Positions 45,635 through 55,188 of a DNA stretch of 64,000 bases are shown here, one piece after another (within the stretch, counting starts at the first letter, position 1; each line of letters begins with the position of its first letter). The DNA is from Patescibacteria group bacterium (GTDB taxonomy: Bacteria > Patescibacteriota > Microgenomatia > UBA1406 > GWC2-37-13), in contig JAMCTE010000037.1 in assembly GCA_023381015.1 (NCBI GenBank), forward strand, positions 3,350 to 67,349, in the 5' to 3' direction. Under the pieces are notes generated by a model. It had not been told where the DNA came from and made no database searches. It saw only the letters and a list, made by a program, of their open reading frames with translations. Both the position numbers and the translations under genes were made by a program.

Positions 45635-47368
45635 ATGAAAAATAGGAGCGGTCAGGCGGCTGCTTTATTAACTTTAGGATTAGTCATCGTCGGCGGCCTT
45701 TTGACGATTGGGATTTCTTACTTTACCAACAGCCAGAAAATTGCCACCAATTCGAGAGCGGCGTCTTGCACGATGTATGATTGCAGTAAGCAATTCGGTA
45801 GTCAATACACCGGCTCGGTTTGTTATCAAGGATCAGATTTCTATAGTGGCACTTGTGGCGCGACGGGATGTACAGGCAGTCCTTATAGCAATGGTTGGCA
45901 TGGTGGCTGTGTTGCCAGTTCACCTGGTTCAAACCCGCCCGCAAATCCGCCGGGTAACCCTTCTCCTCCAGCTAGCGCAGGAGGTGGTAACGGTGATAGT
46001 TTGACTCCCGACAGGCTTTGCTGCAAAACATATAGCTGTGGTGCGTACGGAGCCAGTCCAAGCCAAATGATGGTCAAAGTTCTTGGTTTTACCGGCACTT
46101 ACAAGGGCGTTGATGGTTATACCAGTTGTGCGACTACCGGTTACAGCAATGTCCAGCAGTGTAGCGCCATACCTGGTGCACCGTCATCAAACGGCGCGAC
46201 AGGATTTGTTGATTGTCCTGGTGCTTCGTCTCCGCCGGGACAAGGTAGTGGTGGGGCAAACGGCAATCCCAACCCACCCGCCAATAGTGGCAACTTTGGC
46301 TACTGTTGTGTCGTTTACAAGCAGGGCCTATATACGAACGTTTATGGGTGCAGCAATTCAAGTTCATATGTGGTCAAGGCGGTCGGTTTTTACGGCACCA
46401 ATAAAGACGGCACCGAGGGATATACCAGTTGCGCGACAACCGGATATGAAAAATATTCCGGCGTACAGCAGGTTGGAGATTGTGCCAATATTTCCGGAGC
46501 AGAGTCTTTGACTTCCGGCGGAACCACGTGCGTTGCCGACGCGAATGCCACACCAGTCCAACAGGGTAGTCCGACACTTGGCGGTCAAGACGGTCCTTGT
46601 TACCCTCCAGGCGATAATCCGAACGATCAAAACAATAAAAATTTTAGCTGCGATTCTCCACTGGTTTGTTCGAGCCAAGACGGCACCGGTTCTTGCTCGA
46701 CGTCTCAAGGAGGATCTTCACAATCAGGCGGCGTACAGAATGCCGGTTTGCAATCGTCAACGTGTCCTAGTGGATTAGCATTTGATCAATGTACTTTCGG
46801 TCAAGGAGACAGTGCTTCTTACGGGCCCGCCACCTGTGGTCCAAATAAGAAAACAGAAAATAATATGCCCGGATGCAACTCTACGCCATCAGGTAAGCAA
46901 TGTAGCGATTTTACCGACATCTATTCTTGCGATGGCTCTAATCAGACATTGAGCTGCGCCTGGGATGGCAAGAAGTGTCTGGATACATCATCTAGCTCTG
47001 CCAACGGCGGAGTAACCAATACCCCCATTCCCTTAAACGTCACCAACGTCACGGTCGATAAGAGTTGCGTCAATCCTGATACTTATACAAAGTGTTCGTC
47101 ACAAAGATCAACGGTCGATGGTTCACAGTGCACCAATCCTAGTGGTTATTATTACTATAAAGGAAAATACTATTCGCCCCTTTGTACAGAGATCGATGTT
47201 CAAAACTACTGTTGCGGATCAACTGCTAACAACAATACTTTTAGCGTAATCAATACCTTCTCTTCTACCTATCATCAAGCGACTACCGATAACGGACAGA
47301 ACTGTTATATGATTCAAGATCCGTCGACCGGCCAACCGGCGTGTCTGGTCATAAATTTACAACCGTAA
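45635..47368 (+). CDS. Large Cys-rich secreted protein with pilin-like N-terminus and internal duplication
   Basis: MKNRSGQAAALLTLGLVIVGGLLTIGISY; two GYTSCATTGY-containing blocks. Confidence 0.6.
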   Translation: MKNRSGQAAALLTLGLVIVGGLLTIGISYFTNSQKIATNSRAASCTMYDCSKQFGSQYTGSVCYQGSDFYSGTCGATGCTGSPYSNGWHGGCVASSPGSNPPANPPGNPSPPASAGGGNGDSLTPDRLCCKTYSCGAYGASPSQMMVKVLGFTGTYKGVDGYTSCATTGYSNVQQCSAIPGAPSSNGATGFVDCPGASSPPGQGSGGANGNPNPPANSGNFGYCCVVYKQGLYTNVYGCSNSSSYVVKAVGFYGTNKDGTEGYTSCATTGYEKYSGVQQVGDCANISGAESLTSGGTTCVADANATPVQQGSPTLGGQDGPCYPPGDNPNDQNNKNFSCDSPLVCSSQDGTGSCSTSQGGSSQSGGVQNAGLQSSTCPSGLAFDQCTFGQGDSASYGPATCGPNKKTENNMPGCNSTPSGKQCSDFTDIYSCDGSNQTLSCAWDGKKCLDTSSSSANGGVTNTPIPLNVTNVTVDKSCVNPDTYTKCSSQRSTVDGSQCTNPSGYYYYKGKYYSPLCTEIDVQNYCCGSTANNNTFSVINTFSSTYHQATTDNGQNCYMIQDPSTGQPACLVINLQP

Positions 47369-47371
47369 AAT

Positions 47372-47794
47372 ATGTTCAATAACATCAAGATAAAAATCTT
47401 ATTGGTGTTAGTTTTTAGTTTTCTTGTCGTTAAATTTGCTTCTCCGGCAATATTTTTGGCCAATACTCCTAGAGTCAATCCTACTATTGTTGCCAACATA
47501 TTCAACGCTCCCAGCACTTTAGCCCAACTGCCAAGCAGCCTGTTTTCGCAAATAAGCAATATTAATTTGTTTAAGACTAGTCCAGCATCCAACAACAACA
47601 CCTTTGCCAATATCAAAGCCGTCGTGCCGGCCGCCAACGTCATATTCCAACCAGTCACTCAAAATGTCTCGGCGGCGGAGAACCCGACGACCGGAGAAAA
47701 ATACATCCAACTGAAAGCCGGTACAAAATATAAAATTTCCGGTTACGTGACGATTGACGGTAAACAATATCCGAAATTAGAAATTGTTCAGTAG
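47372..47794 (+). CDS. Hypothetical secreted protein
   Basis: Signal-like N-terminus, 140 aa, 3 nt after upstream stop. Confidence 0.5.
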   Translation: MFNNIKIKILLVLVFSFLVVKFASPAIFLANTPRVNPTIVANIFNAPSTLAQLPSSLFSQISNINLFKTSPASNNNTFANIKAVVPAANVIFQPVTQNVSAAENPTTGEKYIQLKAGTKYKISGYVTIDGKQYPKLEIVQ

Positions 47795-47839
47795 ATATTT
47801 GCTATTTAAAATTTAAATTTAATATTTTATATTTAATCT

Positions 47840-48136
47840 ATGTATATAGGACCTTTTTATTTGGACACTAAAGAAATTTTTTTGATTTTGGCAGCAATTC
47901 TTCTTGGTATAGCTTGGTTTTTCGGTTGGCCATTGTGGTGGTTTGACAAACGGGCCCTTTTGACTTTGGTGATTTTGATGTTGATCACCAAAGGTTTGCT
48001 GCCGTCGATCCATAATGAAGCCTTCTTTATATTGGCGATCGTGACGATATTCGTTTCTTTATATTTGCCGATTTTCCAGGTGGTATTATTTTATTTTGTT
48101 AGTTTTTTGATGTTCAGGTTTTTAAAAGTTATCTAA
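47840..48136 (+). CDS. Hypothetical membrane protein
   Basis: Three hydrophobic segments. Confidence 0.5.
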   Translation: MYIGPFYLDTKEIFLILAAILLGIAWFFGWPLWWFDKRALLTLVILMLITKGLLPSIHNEAFFILAIVTIFVSLYLPIFQVVLFYFVSFLMFRFLKVI

Positions 48137-48182
48137 ACATTTTATTGGACTGAGTCGAAAGGCTCGAATTATCAAAGTTTGT

Positions 48183-49208
48183 ATGAAAAAAATAAACAAG
48201 ATTTTTATTTTTTTATTGACGGTAGCGGTTTTTATACTGTCGACAAGGCTGGCTTACGGAGGATGCAATAGATTTGGTTGCTGTCGAAATGGAATGCCAA
48301 ACTATAATGGTAAATGCGGTACTGGTGGTGGAGGCGGAGGTGGTGGAGGTGGTGGAGGAACTGCTCCAACCAGTACACCGACGCCGACGCCAACAACAAC
48401 CCAAACGGAATCCAGTTGGAATATTGCACCGATTACTCCGGGAACCGATGATCTTTGCCAGTCGATGACCATATCGGATACCAATATCGGTCCCGGCGAA
48501 AGCTTGGTTGTCACTTCTCAGTCAACCAGTACCGACATCGTCAACTTTGGTTGGTGGCTTTACAACTTGGACAACCTGGATGCAAAAGGCAATCCATTGC
48601 CGATAAAATTTGTCAGCGGCAGCACCAACGTCGCCGGATCGATCAACAAATATCAAGTCTCCACCAATCAGTCGGCTTTGACGATCAATTTCAGCGACGT
48701 AGACAAAAGGGATTATGGTTGGAATTATTACTTGCCAAAACCAAAAAGAATCAGAGTCGACGGTTATTTCAAAAAAGTCGGAGCGACAGCCTGGTCGAAA
48801 TTCAACACCAACTGTTCGAAGAGTTTCAATGCCGCGACGGTCGATCCGACTCCGACCCCCAACGTTAATTGCGTTTGCAGCGCGGCCAATGTCTGTGCCA
48901 CCAGTTGTTTTTTTGACAAATTTGCCTCAGGCGTCACTTATTCATCTTCAATCATGTGCACTTCGCCCGGCTCATACAGTTCGACCCCGACCGACGCCCA
49001 AAAGACACAATTCTGCCGAAATTACCTGAGAACCAAGGGCGACGCCAATGGCGACGGAAAAGTCGACACGCTTGATTATTTCTATTATGTTTCTGGAACA
49101 ACGTTTGGAGCCAAACTGCCGCCGACGGTAAACCTTGATTTTAACGGCGATGGCGTCGTCAGTTCGGCTGATAAAGACATATTAATGAAAATACTGAAAC
49201 CGCAATGA
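48183..49208 (+). CDS. Secreted protein with C-terminal dockerin-like repeats
   Basis: Signal peptide, G12 run and PTPTPT linker, GDANGDGKVDTLDYFYY ... LDFNGDGVVSSADKDILMKIL. Confidence 0.7.
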   Translation: MKKINKIFIFLLTVAVFILSTRLAYGGCNRFGCCRNGMPNYNGKCGTGGGGGGGGGGGGTAPTSTPTPTPTTTQTESSWNIAPITPGTDDLCQSMTISDTNIGPGESLVVTSQSTSTDIVNFGWWLYNLDNLDAKGNPLPIKFVSGSTNVAGSINKYQVSTNQSALTINFSDVDKRDYGWNYYLPKPKRIRVDGYFKKVGATAWSKFNTNCSKSFNAATVDPTPTPNVNCVCSAANVCATSCFFDKFASGVTYSSSIMCTSPGSYSSTPTDAQKTQFCRNYLRTKGDANGDGKVDTLDYFYYVSGTTFGAKLPPTVNLDFNGDGVVSSADKDILMKILKPQ

Positions 49209-51001
49209 AAAATAACTTATTGATAAAGTTAATCGTCATCTTGGGAGTGGTGGTCATTGTTTTGGCTTGGGTGATCAACTATCTTTTCTTGAGTGGAAAA
49301 GCCGCACCGAAATCCCAAGCCGCCGGAGAAACCATTACTCTTGCTTATGATAATGCCGCTCCGACTGTTGCTTCCGGAAGCGATTTGACGGTTTTGTTGA
49401 GAATGACGCCATCGGCCAACATCTATCTTCGCGGTTATACCGTCAAGTTGAAGTTTGACCCTGCCGTTCTTCAAGCCAAGTATATTGATTATCGTTTGGG
49501 TGTGCCGAGCCCGAGCTTTGGCAACACGAGCAGTGATCTGGGGTCGATCAACGCCACCGGTACGATCAACATCCAAGGGGAGATCCAAAACAGCACCGGA
49601 CTTCTCATGGCCGGGACATCGACAGTCGATTTGGTCAGGTTGGTATTTACGGCCAAATCGGCATCGGGGACGACCGTTGCCGGTACAAACGGTAACATAT
49701 ATTATTATCCAGTGACAGGAAACGACGGGACGATCCTGGTTTATAACACGACGATTCCCGATCTGAAGATAAACGGCGGCGCAGCCGCAGCGACTTGTAC
49801 CAGTTTCAGCGATAACTTTACCGGTACGGCTTTGAATAGCGATAATTGGACTTTATGGACTAATAATGATGGGACGGCGCTCGTCGGAACAGGGTCGGCA
49901 ACCTTGAATTTACCAGCCAGCGCAGATGGAACATCAAAAGGAGTCAGTTTAAGCGATGGGGCAAATCATAGCGTCAATGGAGGAGATTATAGCGCCGAGA
50001 TAGTCTTGAATTCAGTGAGCGCTACTACAAGTGAAAAAAAATACGTCAGTTCAGGATTTGATTTACAACAAACAACAGACGATTATAAAACACTTGCTAG
50101 CATATCCCGTTATAGTGATAGCAGTAGGATTACAGGGGGAGCGTTGGTTAACGGTACGTGGGTTTCTCAAGACGTAGATATCGGTTTGACTAATAATACA
50201 CCCGTAAAGGTTAAGATAGAAAAAATTGGAACTTCGGTAAAAACATATTATGACATTATGGATGGTAAAGGTTATCAGCTGATAAAACAGTTTGACAATG
50301 TTTACAACGCTCCTAAAACCAATGTTTATTTTACCGTGGCAAACGGTTCTACCGATTTTCCACAAGGTTCGGCGAAATTCAGTAACTTCGTTTTGACCTG
50401 TGCCGGGACAGGAACAGGAGGTTCAATAAGCCCGACTCCAGGCGGCACGGTGACAGGCAATGTCAGATTGAATTTGAAGCTTAAATTCCAGGGAATCGGC
50501 AAGCAACCGGCCAGCGGTGAAAACTCGATGACCGTAGCCGTGAAAGTAAAACAAGAAGGAGCGAATACTAGCTTTATTACTTCGCAGGGGACTTTCACCG
50601 CCGACAACAACGGGGTTTGGTCGGGGACGGTCGGATTCAACATCAGCGACGTTTCCGGAAAATGGGCAGTCTATGTCAAAGGACCGCAACACATCCAAAA
50701 GAAGATCTGCGACAGCGCGCCGACAGAATCATCGCCTGGCGTATACAACTGCAGCAATGGTAATATTAACTTGGTAGCCGGCGACAACAGTTTTGATTTT
50801 TCCAAGATTGTTCTTTTGTCAGGAGATCTGAATCAGGATGGCGTCGTCGATTCGGTCGACCTGGGAATGGTAAGGAATAATCTCGGCAAAAAAGACGCCG
50901 ATACTTTGAAAAAAGCCGACATCAACCGTGACGGAATCGTCGATACCCAAGATTTTTCTTTGATTTTATCAGCTTTGTCGGTCAGGACGGATCAACTTTA
51001 A
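49205..51001 (+). CDS. Cohesin-like plus dockerin-like surface protein
   Basis: N-terminal TM; LRGYTVKLKFDPAVLQA cohesin-like; GDLNQDGVVDSVDLGMVRNNL ... ADINRDGIVDTQDFSLILSAL. Confidence 0.72.
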   Translation: MKNNLLIKLIVILGVVVIVLAWVINYLFLSGKAAPKSQAAGETITLAYDNAAPTVASGSDLTVLLRMTPSANIYLRGYTVKLKFDPAVLQAKYIDYRLGVPSPSFGNTSSDLGSINATGTINIQGEIQNSTGLLMAGTSTVDLVRLVFTAKSASGTTVAGTNGNIYYYPVTGNDGTILVYNTTIPDLKINGGAAAATCTSFSDNFTGTALNSDNWTLWTNNDGTALVGTGSATLNLPASADGTSKGVSLSDGANHSVNGGDYSAEIVLNSVSATTSEKKYVSSGFDLQQTTDDYKTLASISRYSDSSRITGGALVNGTWVSQDVDIGLTNNTPVKVKIEKIGTSVKTYYDIMDGKGYQLIKQFDNVYNAPKTNVYFTVANGSTDFPQGSAKFSNFVLTCAGTGTGGSISPTPGGTVTGNVRLNLKLKFQGIGKQPASGENSMTVAVKVKQEGANTSFITSQGTFTADNNGVWSGTVGFNISDVSGKWAVYVKGPQHIQKKICDSAPTESSPGVYNCSNGNINLVAGDNSFDFSKIVLLSGDLNQDGVVDSVDLGMVRNNLGKKDADTLKKADINRDGIVDTQDFSLILSALSVRTDQL

Positions 51002-51004
51002 ACT

Positions 51005-51604
51005 ATGGACAATACAAAACAAACCAACGCGGGGAACAGAATTTATATCTACCTTTTAGCGGCTTTTTTTGTCGTCTTTATCGCTACCGGGTTGTTTCTA
51101 TTGATCACCAACAAGCCAGCAAATCCTTCACAAAGCGCTCAGACGACAGCCACCCTGAAAGAGCAACCGACTAGTTTGCCAACGGTAGCACCAAAGAGAG
51201 GATTCGTCAATCTATCGGAAGCCACAGAGAGCGCAGGAATAGTGACGTTTAACGTCGTTGCCGATTCTGACGGCGAAAATGTTTCAGCTTATGACATTCA
51301 GATTGGTTATGATCCCTTGGCTTTTGATTTCCAGTCGGCCGTGTCCATCGACCCGTCTTTTCAAGTCTACCCATTCCATAAGGACAAACTATTGACACTG
51401 ACGGCAGTCAAGGCCACTCAGGATCAAACGCCGTCAATTTTTACCAACAAACCTGTGATAAAATTAAATTTTAAATCTAAGAAGTCTGGCAACTATACTT
51501 TTTCGGTTTTGTCGTCGATTGGCAAAGAAACGACTAAATTTGTCAACACTAAAACCCAGATAATCAATCCGCAAGTTAACGAGATGAACGTTATTGTCAA
51601 ATGA
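51005..51604 (+). CDS. Membrane-anchored cohesin-like protein
   Basis: N-terminal TM; VSAYDIQIGYDPLAFDFQS ... PVIKLNFKSKKSGNYTFSV. Confidence 0.62.
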   Translation: MDNTKQTNAGNRIYIYLLAAFFVVFIATGLFLLITNKPANPSQSAQTTATLKEQPTSLPTVAPKRGFVNLSEATESAGIVTFNVVADSDGENVSAYDIQIGYDPLAFDFQSAVSIDPSFQVYPFHKDKLLTLTAVKATQDQTPSIFTNKPVIKLNFKSKKSGNYTFSVLSSIGKETTKFVNTKTQIINPQVNEMNVIVK

Positions 51605-52230
51605 AAAATGCACTAAAAATCACCATTTTCGCGCTTCTTTTTTTCGTTTTCGTACCTTTGATGTCCCGAGAAATATTGGCCGCCTCTTTATCTTTTGACC
51701 AGACGACGGTTTCCGTTTCAAACGGCGGGACTTTCCAGATCGCCGTCAAGCTCGATCCTTCGCCTGACAGCGTCAGTTCTTCGGATATCTACGTCAACTA
51801 TGACGCAACCGCCCTCAAGGCAACCGCCGTTTCTGCCGGCACCCTTTTTCCGACGGTCACCAATGACATTTCCACATCAGGGAAAGTTTATATCGCCGGT
51901 TTGGTTAACGATACGGCCTCTTCTGTTTCCAGTGCCGGAACGGTGGCAACGATTACTTTCCAGGCATTAAAGGAATCAACGGTGACTTTGACGTTTGATT
52001 GCGCGTCTTCTAAAGTCGTCAAGAACGACGTCAACGCCACCAATGTTTTGAACTGTTCTTCAAACGGAACGAGTTCGGTGACGATCGGAACGGGAAGCAG
52101 CGGAACGACAAATCCGACTCCGACTTCAGGCACTCTGCCGCAAAGCGGCGTTTTTGATAATGTGGTAAAATTTGCTGTACCGGGGGCAATATTATTATTC
52201 CTTGGTAGTGCCTTGAGGCTGGTATTATAA
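51601..52230 (+). CDS. Cohesin-like protein with LPQSG-TM C-terminus
   Basis: SLSFDQTTVSVSNGGTFQIAVKLDPSPDSVSSSDIYVNYDATALKA; C-terminal LPQSGVFDNVVKFAVPGAILLFLGSALRLVL. Confidence 0.68.
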   Translation: MKNALKITIFALLFFVFVPLMSREILAASLSFDQTTVSVSNGGTFQIAVKLDPSPDSVSSSDIYVNYDATALKATAVSAGTLFPTVTNDISTSGKVYIAGLVNDTASSVSSAGTVATITFQALKESTVTLTFDCASSKVVKNDVNATNVLNCSSNGTSSVTIGTGSSGTTNPTPTSGTLPQSGVFDNVVKFAVPGAILLFLGSALRLVL

Positions 52231-52881
52231 ATGAACATGAATAATCCGGCTCTAAAAAAAGGTTTGGCCATCTTTATCGGAGTGATCCTTTTTATTGTTC
52301 TGGCCTTGGCGGCTTTCAGGATCTTCGGCACCAATGCCGCCGATCTCGAGCCATCGGACGTGGTTGTCGCCAATATCGACAAGAATTCAGCCCGGTTGTC
52401 TTGGGCGACCGGAGTCGATACCCAAGCCGTCGTCGAATACGGGACTTCGCCGACCGCCCTCAACTTTTTCGCTCCCGAAGCGGCTAAAGCTAAGAGTCAC
52501 ACCCTAGATCTGACTTTGCTGTCGCCGGCGACGACATACTACTTTGACGTCAGAATCGGCGACAAAAAGTACGACAACGGCGGAGTGCCTTGGACGTTCA
52601 CTACCAAAGGCGTCGACCAGTCGGTAGTAGTGCCTAGTCCGACGCCGGTTGCCTCAGGCGCAACCACCGGAACAATCTCTCCAACGCCTGTCCAAAAACT
52701 TGAGATTCCAGATAATACTTCTAGCTGTACGGAGACTGATTGTGCTCAAATAAAGGCAAAATTAGGCAAGGGTTGTTCGACTCAGGACTATTTCCTTTGC
52801 TTGAATAAGACGGCCGGTACGCCGACGCCGACAGCTTCGTCGACGGCAACCCCAACGCTCACGCCGACGCCGACTCCTTAA
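52231..52881 (+). CDS. Fibronectin type III-like anchored protein
   Basis: N-terminal TM; ARLSWATGVDTQAVVEYGTSP ... LSPATTYYFDVRIGDK; PTPT tail. Confidence 0.65.
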   Translation: MNMNNPALKKGLAIFIGVILFIVLALAAFRIFGTNAADLEPSDVVVANIDKNSARLSWATGVDTQAVVEYGTSPTALNFFAPEAAKAKSHTLDLTLLSPATTYYFDVRIGDKKYDNGGVPWTFTTKGVDQSVVVPSPTPVASGATTGTISPTPVQKLEIPDNTSSCTETDCAQIKAKLGKGCSTQDYFLCLNKTAGTPTPTASSTATPTLTPTPTP

Positions 52882-52990
52882 AAAATAAACAAATAGGCAA
52901 ATCTACAAATATTACAAATCAATATACAAATGACTAAATGATTTGATCATCGATTTGTTTGTTTGCTTATTTGTAATATTTGTTTATTAG
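52882..52990. repeat. AT-rich imperfect palindrome between convergent genes
   Basis: AAATAAACAAATAGGCAAATC...GATTTGTTTGTTTGCTTATTTG; similar at 44161..44279. Confidence 0.5.
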
Positions 52991-53661
52991 ATAATGCCCC
53001 CGCTGATAGATGTGGGAACGAGAAGTTTAAATAAGAAAGTTAAGGCTGGCTTGAGTATTCCATCAAGCATGGATGATCCGCCAATAGGGATAATTAAAAG
53101 TAACAGAAAAAAAATGCCATAGTTTTGCAGAGAATACCATTCCCTGGCTTTTTCCTCGGACAAGATTCCTCCGACGATCTTGAATCCATCCAAGGGATGA
53201 ATTGGCAGCAGATTGAATATTCCCAAAACCAAATTCATTTGAATCATTGGTAGAAAAAGTACTATTCCTATAGTGAGTAAAATATTTAGTCTAAACATTA
53301 TGAACGATCTAAGTAATATAGAAAGTATCAAGGCCAAGATAAAGTTTGACAAAGGGCCGGCAATAGAGATGAGGGCGGCGTCTTTTTGCGGATTTTTTAA
53401 ATTGTAAGGGTCAAACTGGACCGGTTTGCCCCAGCCGAAACCGAAAAGCAGCAAAAAAAGCATTCCCAGGTTATCTATATGGACAAGGGGGTTAAGATTC
53501 AGCCTTCCCTGAAGCCTTGGAGTCGGATCACCGAGGTAATCGGCTACGTAAGCATGGGAGAATTCGTGGACGGCAATCGCCACCAACAAAGAAATAATAT
53601 AAATTACGAAAAGAAGGGGATTGGTAAATAAATAGTTAATCATATCTATATTATAACTCAA
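52987..53661 (-). CDS. Site-2 protease family (M50) metalloprotease
   Basis: AIAVHEFSHAYVADYLGD, FNLLPIHPLDGFKI. Confidence 0.9.
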   Translation of the reverse strand: MSYNIDMINYLFTNPLLFVIYIISLLVAIAVHEFSHAYVADYLGDPTPRLQGRLNLNPLVHIDNLGMLFLLLFGFGWGKPVQFDPYNLKNPQKDAALISIAGPLSNFILALILSILLRSFIMFRLNILLTIGIVLFLPMIQMNLVLGIFNLLPIHPLDGFKIVGGILSEEKAREWYSLQNYGIFFLLLLIIPIGGSSMLDGILKPALTFLFKLLVPTSISGGII

Positions 53662-53735
53662 ATGTCAAAACCTAAATCTCGAAACCAAAACTAAAATCTT
53701 AGAACTTTTACATTTAAGATTTGAGTTTTCAGATT
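53659..53735. repeat. Dispersed AAATGTCAAA...TTTGAGTTTTCAGATT repeat, copy 3
   Basis: Related to 1957..2052. Confidence 0.55.
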
Positions 53736-53757
53736 CCTTATGTTATCATAAAAGACT

Positions 53758-54027
53758 ATGGAAAATGCTTGTTATCACTGCGGTAAGACGGTTCTTTTCG
53801 GCCGTTCCCATACCCATCATCGTGGCGTTGCCGGCGGTAGATGGAAAAAAAGGGCGCCGAAAACACAGCGCGTCTTCAAGGTAAACTTTGTCAGGCTTTC
53901 CATATTGGAAAACGGCGTCAAAAAGAGAGTCAAACTTTGCGCCAACTGTTTGAAAAGGGTCAGAAAGGATGTCAAGGCAGGCAGAAAACCTTTTTTAACA
54001 CTCGCTAAAAATACTTCAGCAAAATAA
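53758..54027 (+). CDS. rpmB: Ribosomal protein L28
   Basis: ACYHCGKTVLFGRSHTHHRGVAGGRWKKRAPKTQRVFKVN, CANCLKRVRK. Confidence 0.93.
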   Translation: MENACYHCGKTVLFGRSHTHHRGVAGGRWKKRAPKTQRVFKVNFVRLSILENGVKKRVKLCANCLKRVRKDVKAGRKPFLTLAKNTSAK

Positions 54028-54148
54028 CCAATAACCAAGATTACGATAACCAAACAAGCTCCAATATTCAATTATCAATGACCAAACTCCAGAGCATTGG
54101 ATATTGCTTATTGTAATTTGTTTGGATTACTTGGCTATTGGTTATTGG
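54024..54148. repeat. Long imperfect palindrome (CCAATAACCAA...TTGGTTATTGG)
   Basis: Related to 45308..45461. Confidence 0.6.
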
Positions 54149-54470
54149 AAATTAATTGGATGTCTTTCTGATCGATTACCCCATCATGATTTAAATCGCA
54201 GTCTGAAGCGTAAATAGGATTGTCTCCGGTGACGGTTTTTCCGATGACTTTGTTCCAGCAAGGGTCGGATTTTTTGCAGCCCAGGACGGAAGAAACGATG
54301 TTGGCATCCAGGGCGTCGATTTTGCCGTCCCAGTTGATGTCTTTCGGGTTTCTTTCTTGGGATTGTTGCGACGGTCCCGACGGTGAGGGAGCCAGTAATT
54401 TGGTCGATATCATGACGACGACGAATGCGAAAAAGACAATCAGGACGATAACAACAATAATATTTTTCAT
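54135..54470 (-). CDS. Membrane-anchored dockerin-like protein
   Basis: N-terminal TM; KDINWDGKIDALDANIVSSVL ... CDLNHDGVIDQKDIQLISN. Confidence 0.72.
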   Translation of the reverse strand: MKNIIVVIVLIVFFAFVVVMISTKLLAPSPSGPSQQSQERNPKDINWDGKIDALDANIVSSVLGCKKSDPCWNKVIGKTVTGDNPIYASDCDLNHDGVIDQKDIQLISNNQ

Positions 54471-54494
54471 ATTAATTTTATCTTATCACATTTT

Positions 54495-54570
54495 GTCATT
54501 CCGGCGTAGGCCGGAATCCAGTCTAAAATGTCCATCATTACGTCTGGATTCCTACTTTCGCAGGAATGAG
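54495..54570. repeat. BIME-like paired-hairpin repeat, copy D (degenerate right arm)
   Basis: GTCATTCCGGCGTAGGCCGGAATCCAGTC ... TGGATTCCTACTTTCGCAGGAATGAG. Confidence 0.8.
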
Positions 54571-54578
54571 AAAAGGGT

Positions 54579-55124
54579 TCATATCTCAATTGGTTTCAGT
54601 TCGTCGCCGACTTCCTTGTAGAGTTTCTCGCCTTGTTCCATCGACCTTTGGGTGAAGACGACGCCTTTCAAATGGTCGACTTCGTGTTGGATGATGGTCG
54701 CTTCGAAGCCTTGAAACCATCTGCGTTTCACCGCTTCGGTGTGAAAATCTTGGTATTCTAGAAGGATTTTTTTTGCCCGTTTGACTGGTCCCCATATTCT
54801 AGGGATTGATAAGCAACCTTCCAGTTTAACCGGTTGTTTTCTTCGTTTCGTCGGATTCTTGACCGAAGTCGATGGATTAAGGGTTTTCACAATCTTTGGA
54901 TTGATAAATACTTTTACCTGGCTTTTTTCCGAAGGTTTGATGATAAAAAGGGAAAGGTTTTCTCCGACCTGGTTGGCGGCGAGGCCGACTCCTTTGGGGT
55001 CTTTTTGGGCAAGGAGAGCGTTTTCCATGCCATAAACAAGCTGCTTGATTCTTTCGTCGATTTTGTCGACCGGCTGGGTCGGAGAAGAGAGGATATCGTT
55101 TGGAACTGATATGATTTTGAGCAT
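54579..55124 (-). CDS. def: Peptide deformylase
   Basis: GVGLAANQVGENL, EGCLSIPRIWG, IIQHEVDHLKGVVF. Confidence 0.93.
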   Translation of the reverse strand: MLKIISVPNDILSSPTQPVDKIDERIKQLVYGMENALLAQKDPKGVGLAANQVGENLSLFIIKPSEKSQVKVFINPKIVKTLNPSTSVKNPTKRRKQPVKLEGCLSIPRIWGPVKRAKKILLEYQDFHTEAVKRRWFQGFEATIIQHEVDHLKGVVFTQRSMEQGEKLYKEVGDELKPIEI

Positions 55125-55188
55125 AGAGATATTATATAATATTGTTGAAACCGGTTAATTTGTTAACGCGTTAACGGGTTAATGTGTT

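Noticed and set aside
45708-46778. Several 67-142 aa ORFs in alternative frames over the Cys-rich gene
   Set aside because: Overlapping a long ORF with a signal-like N-terminus and internal protein repeats; Arg/His-rich shadow frames.
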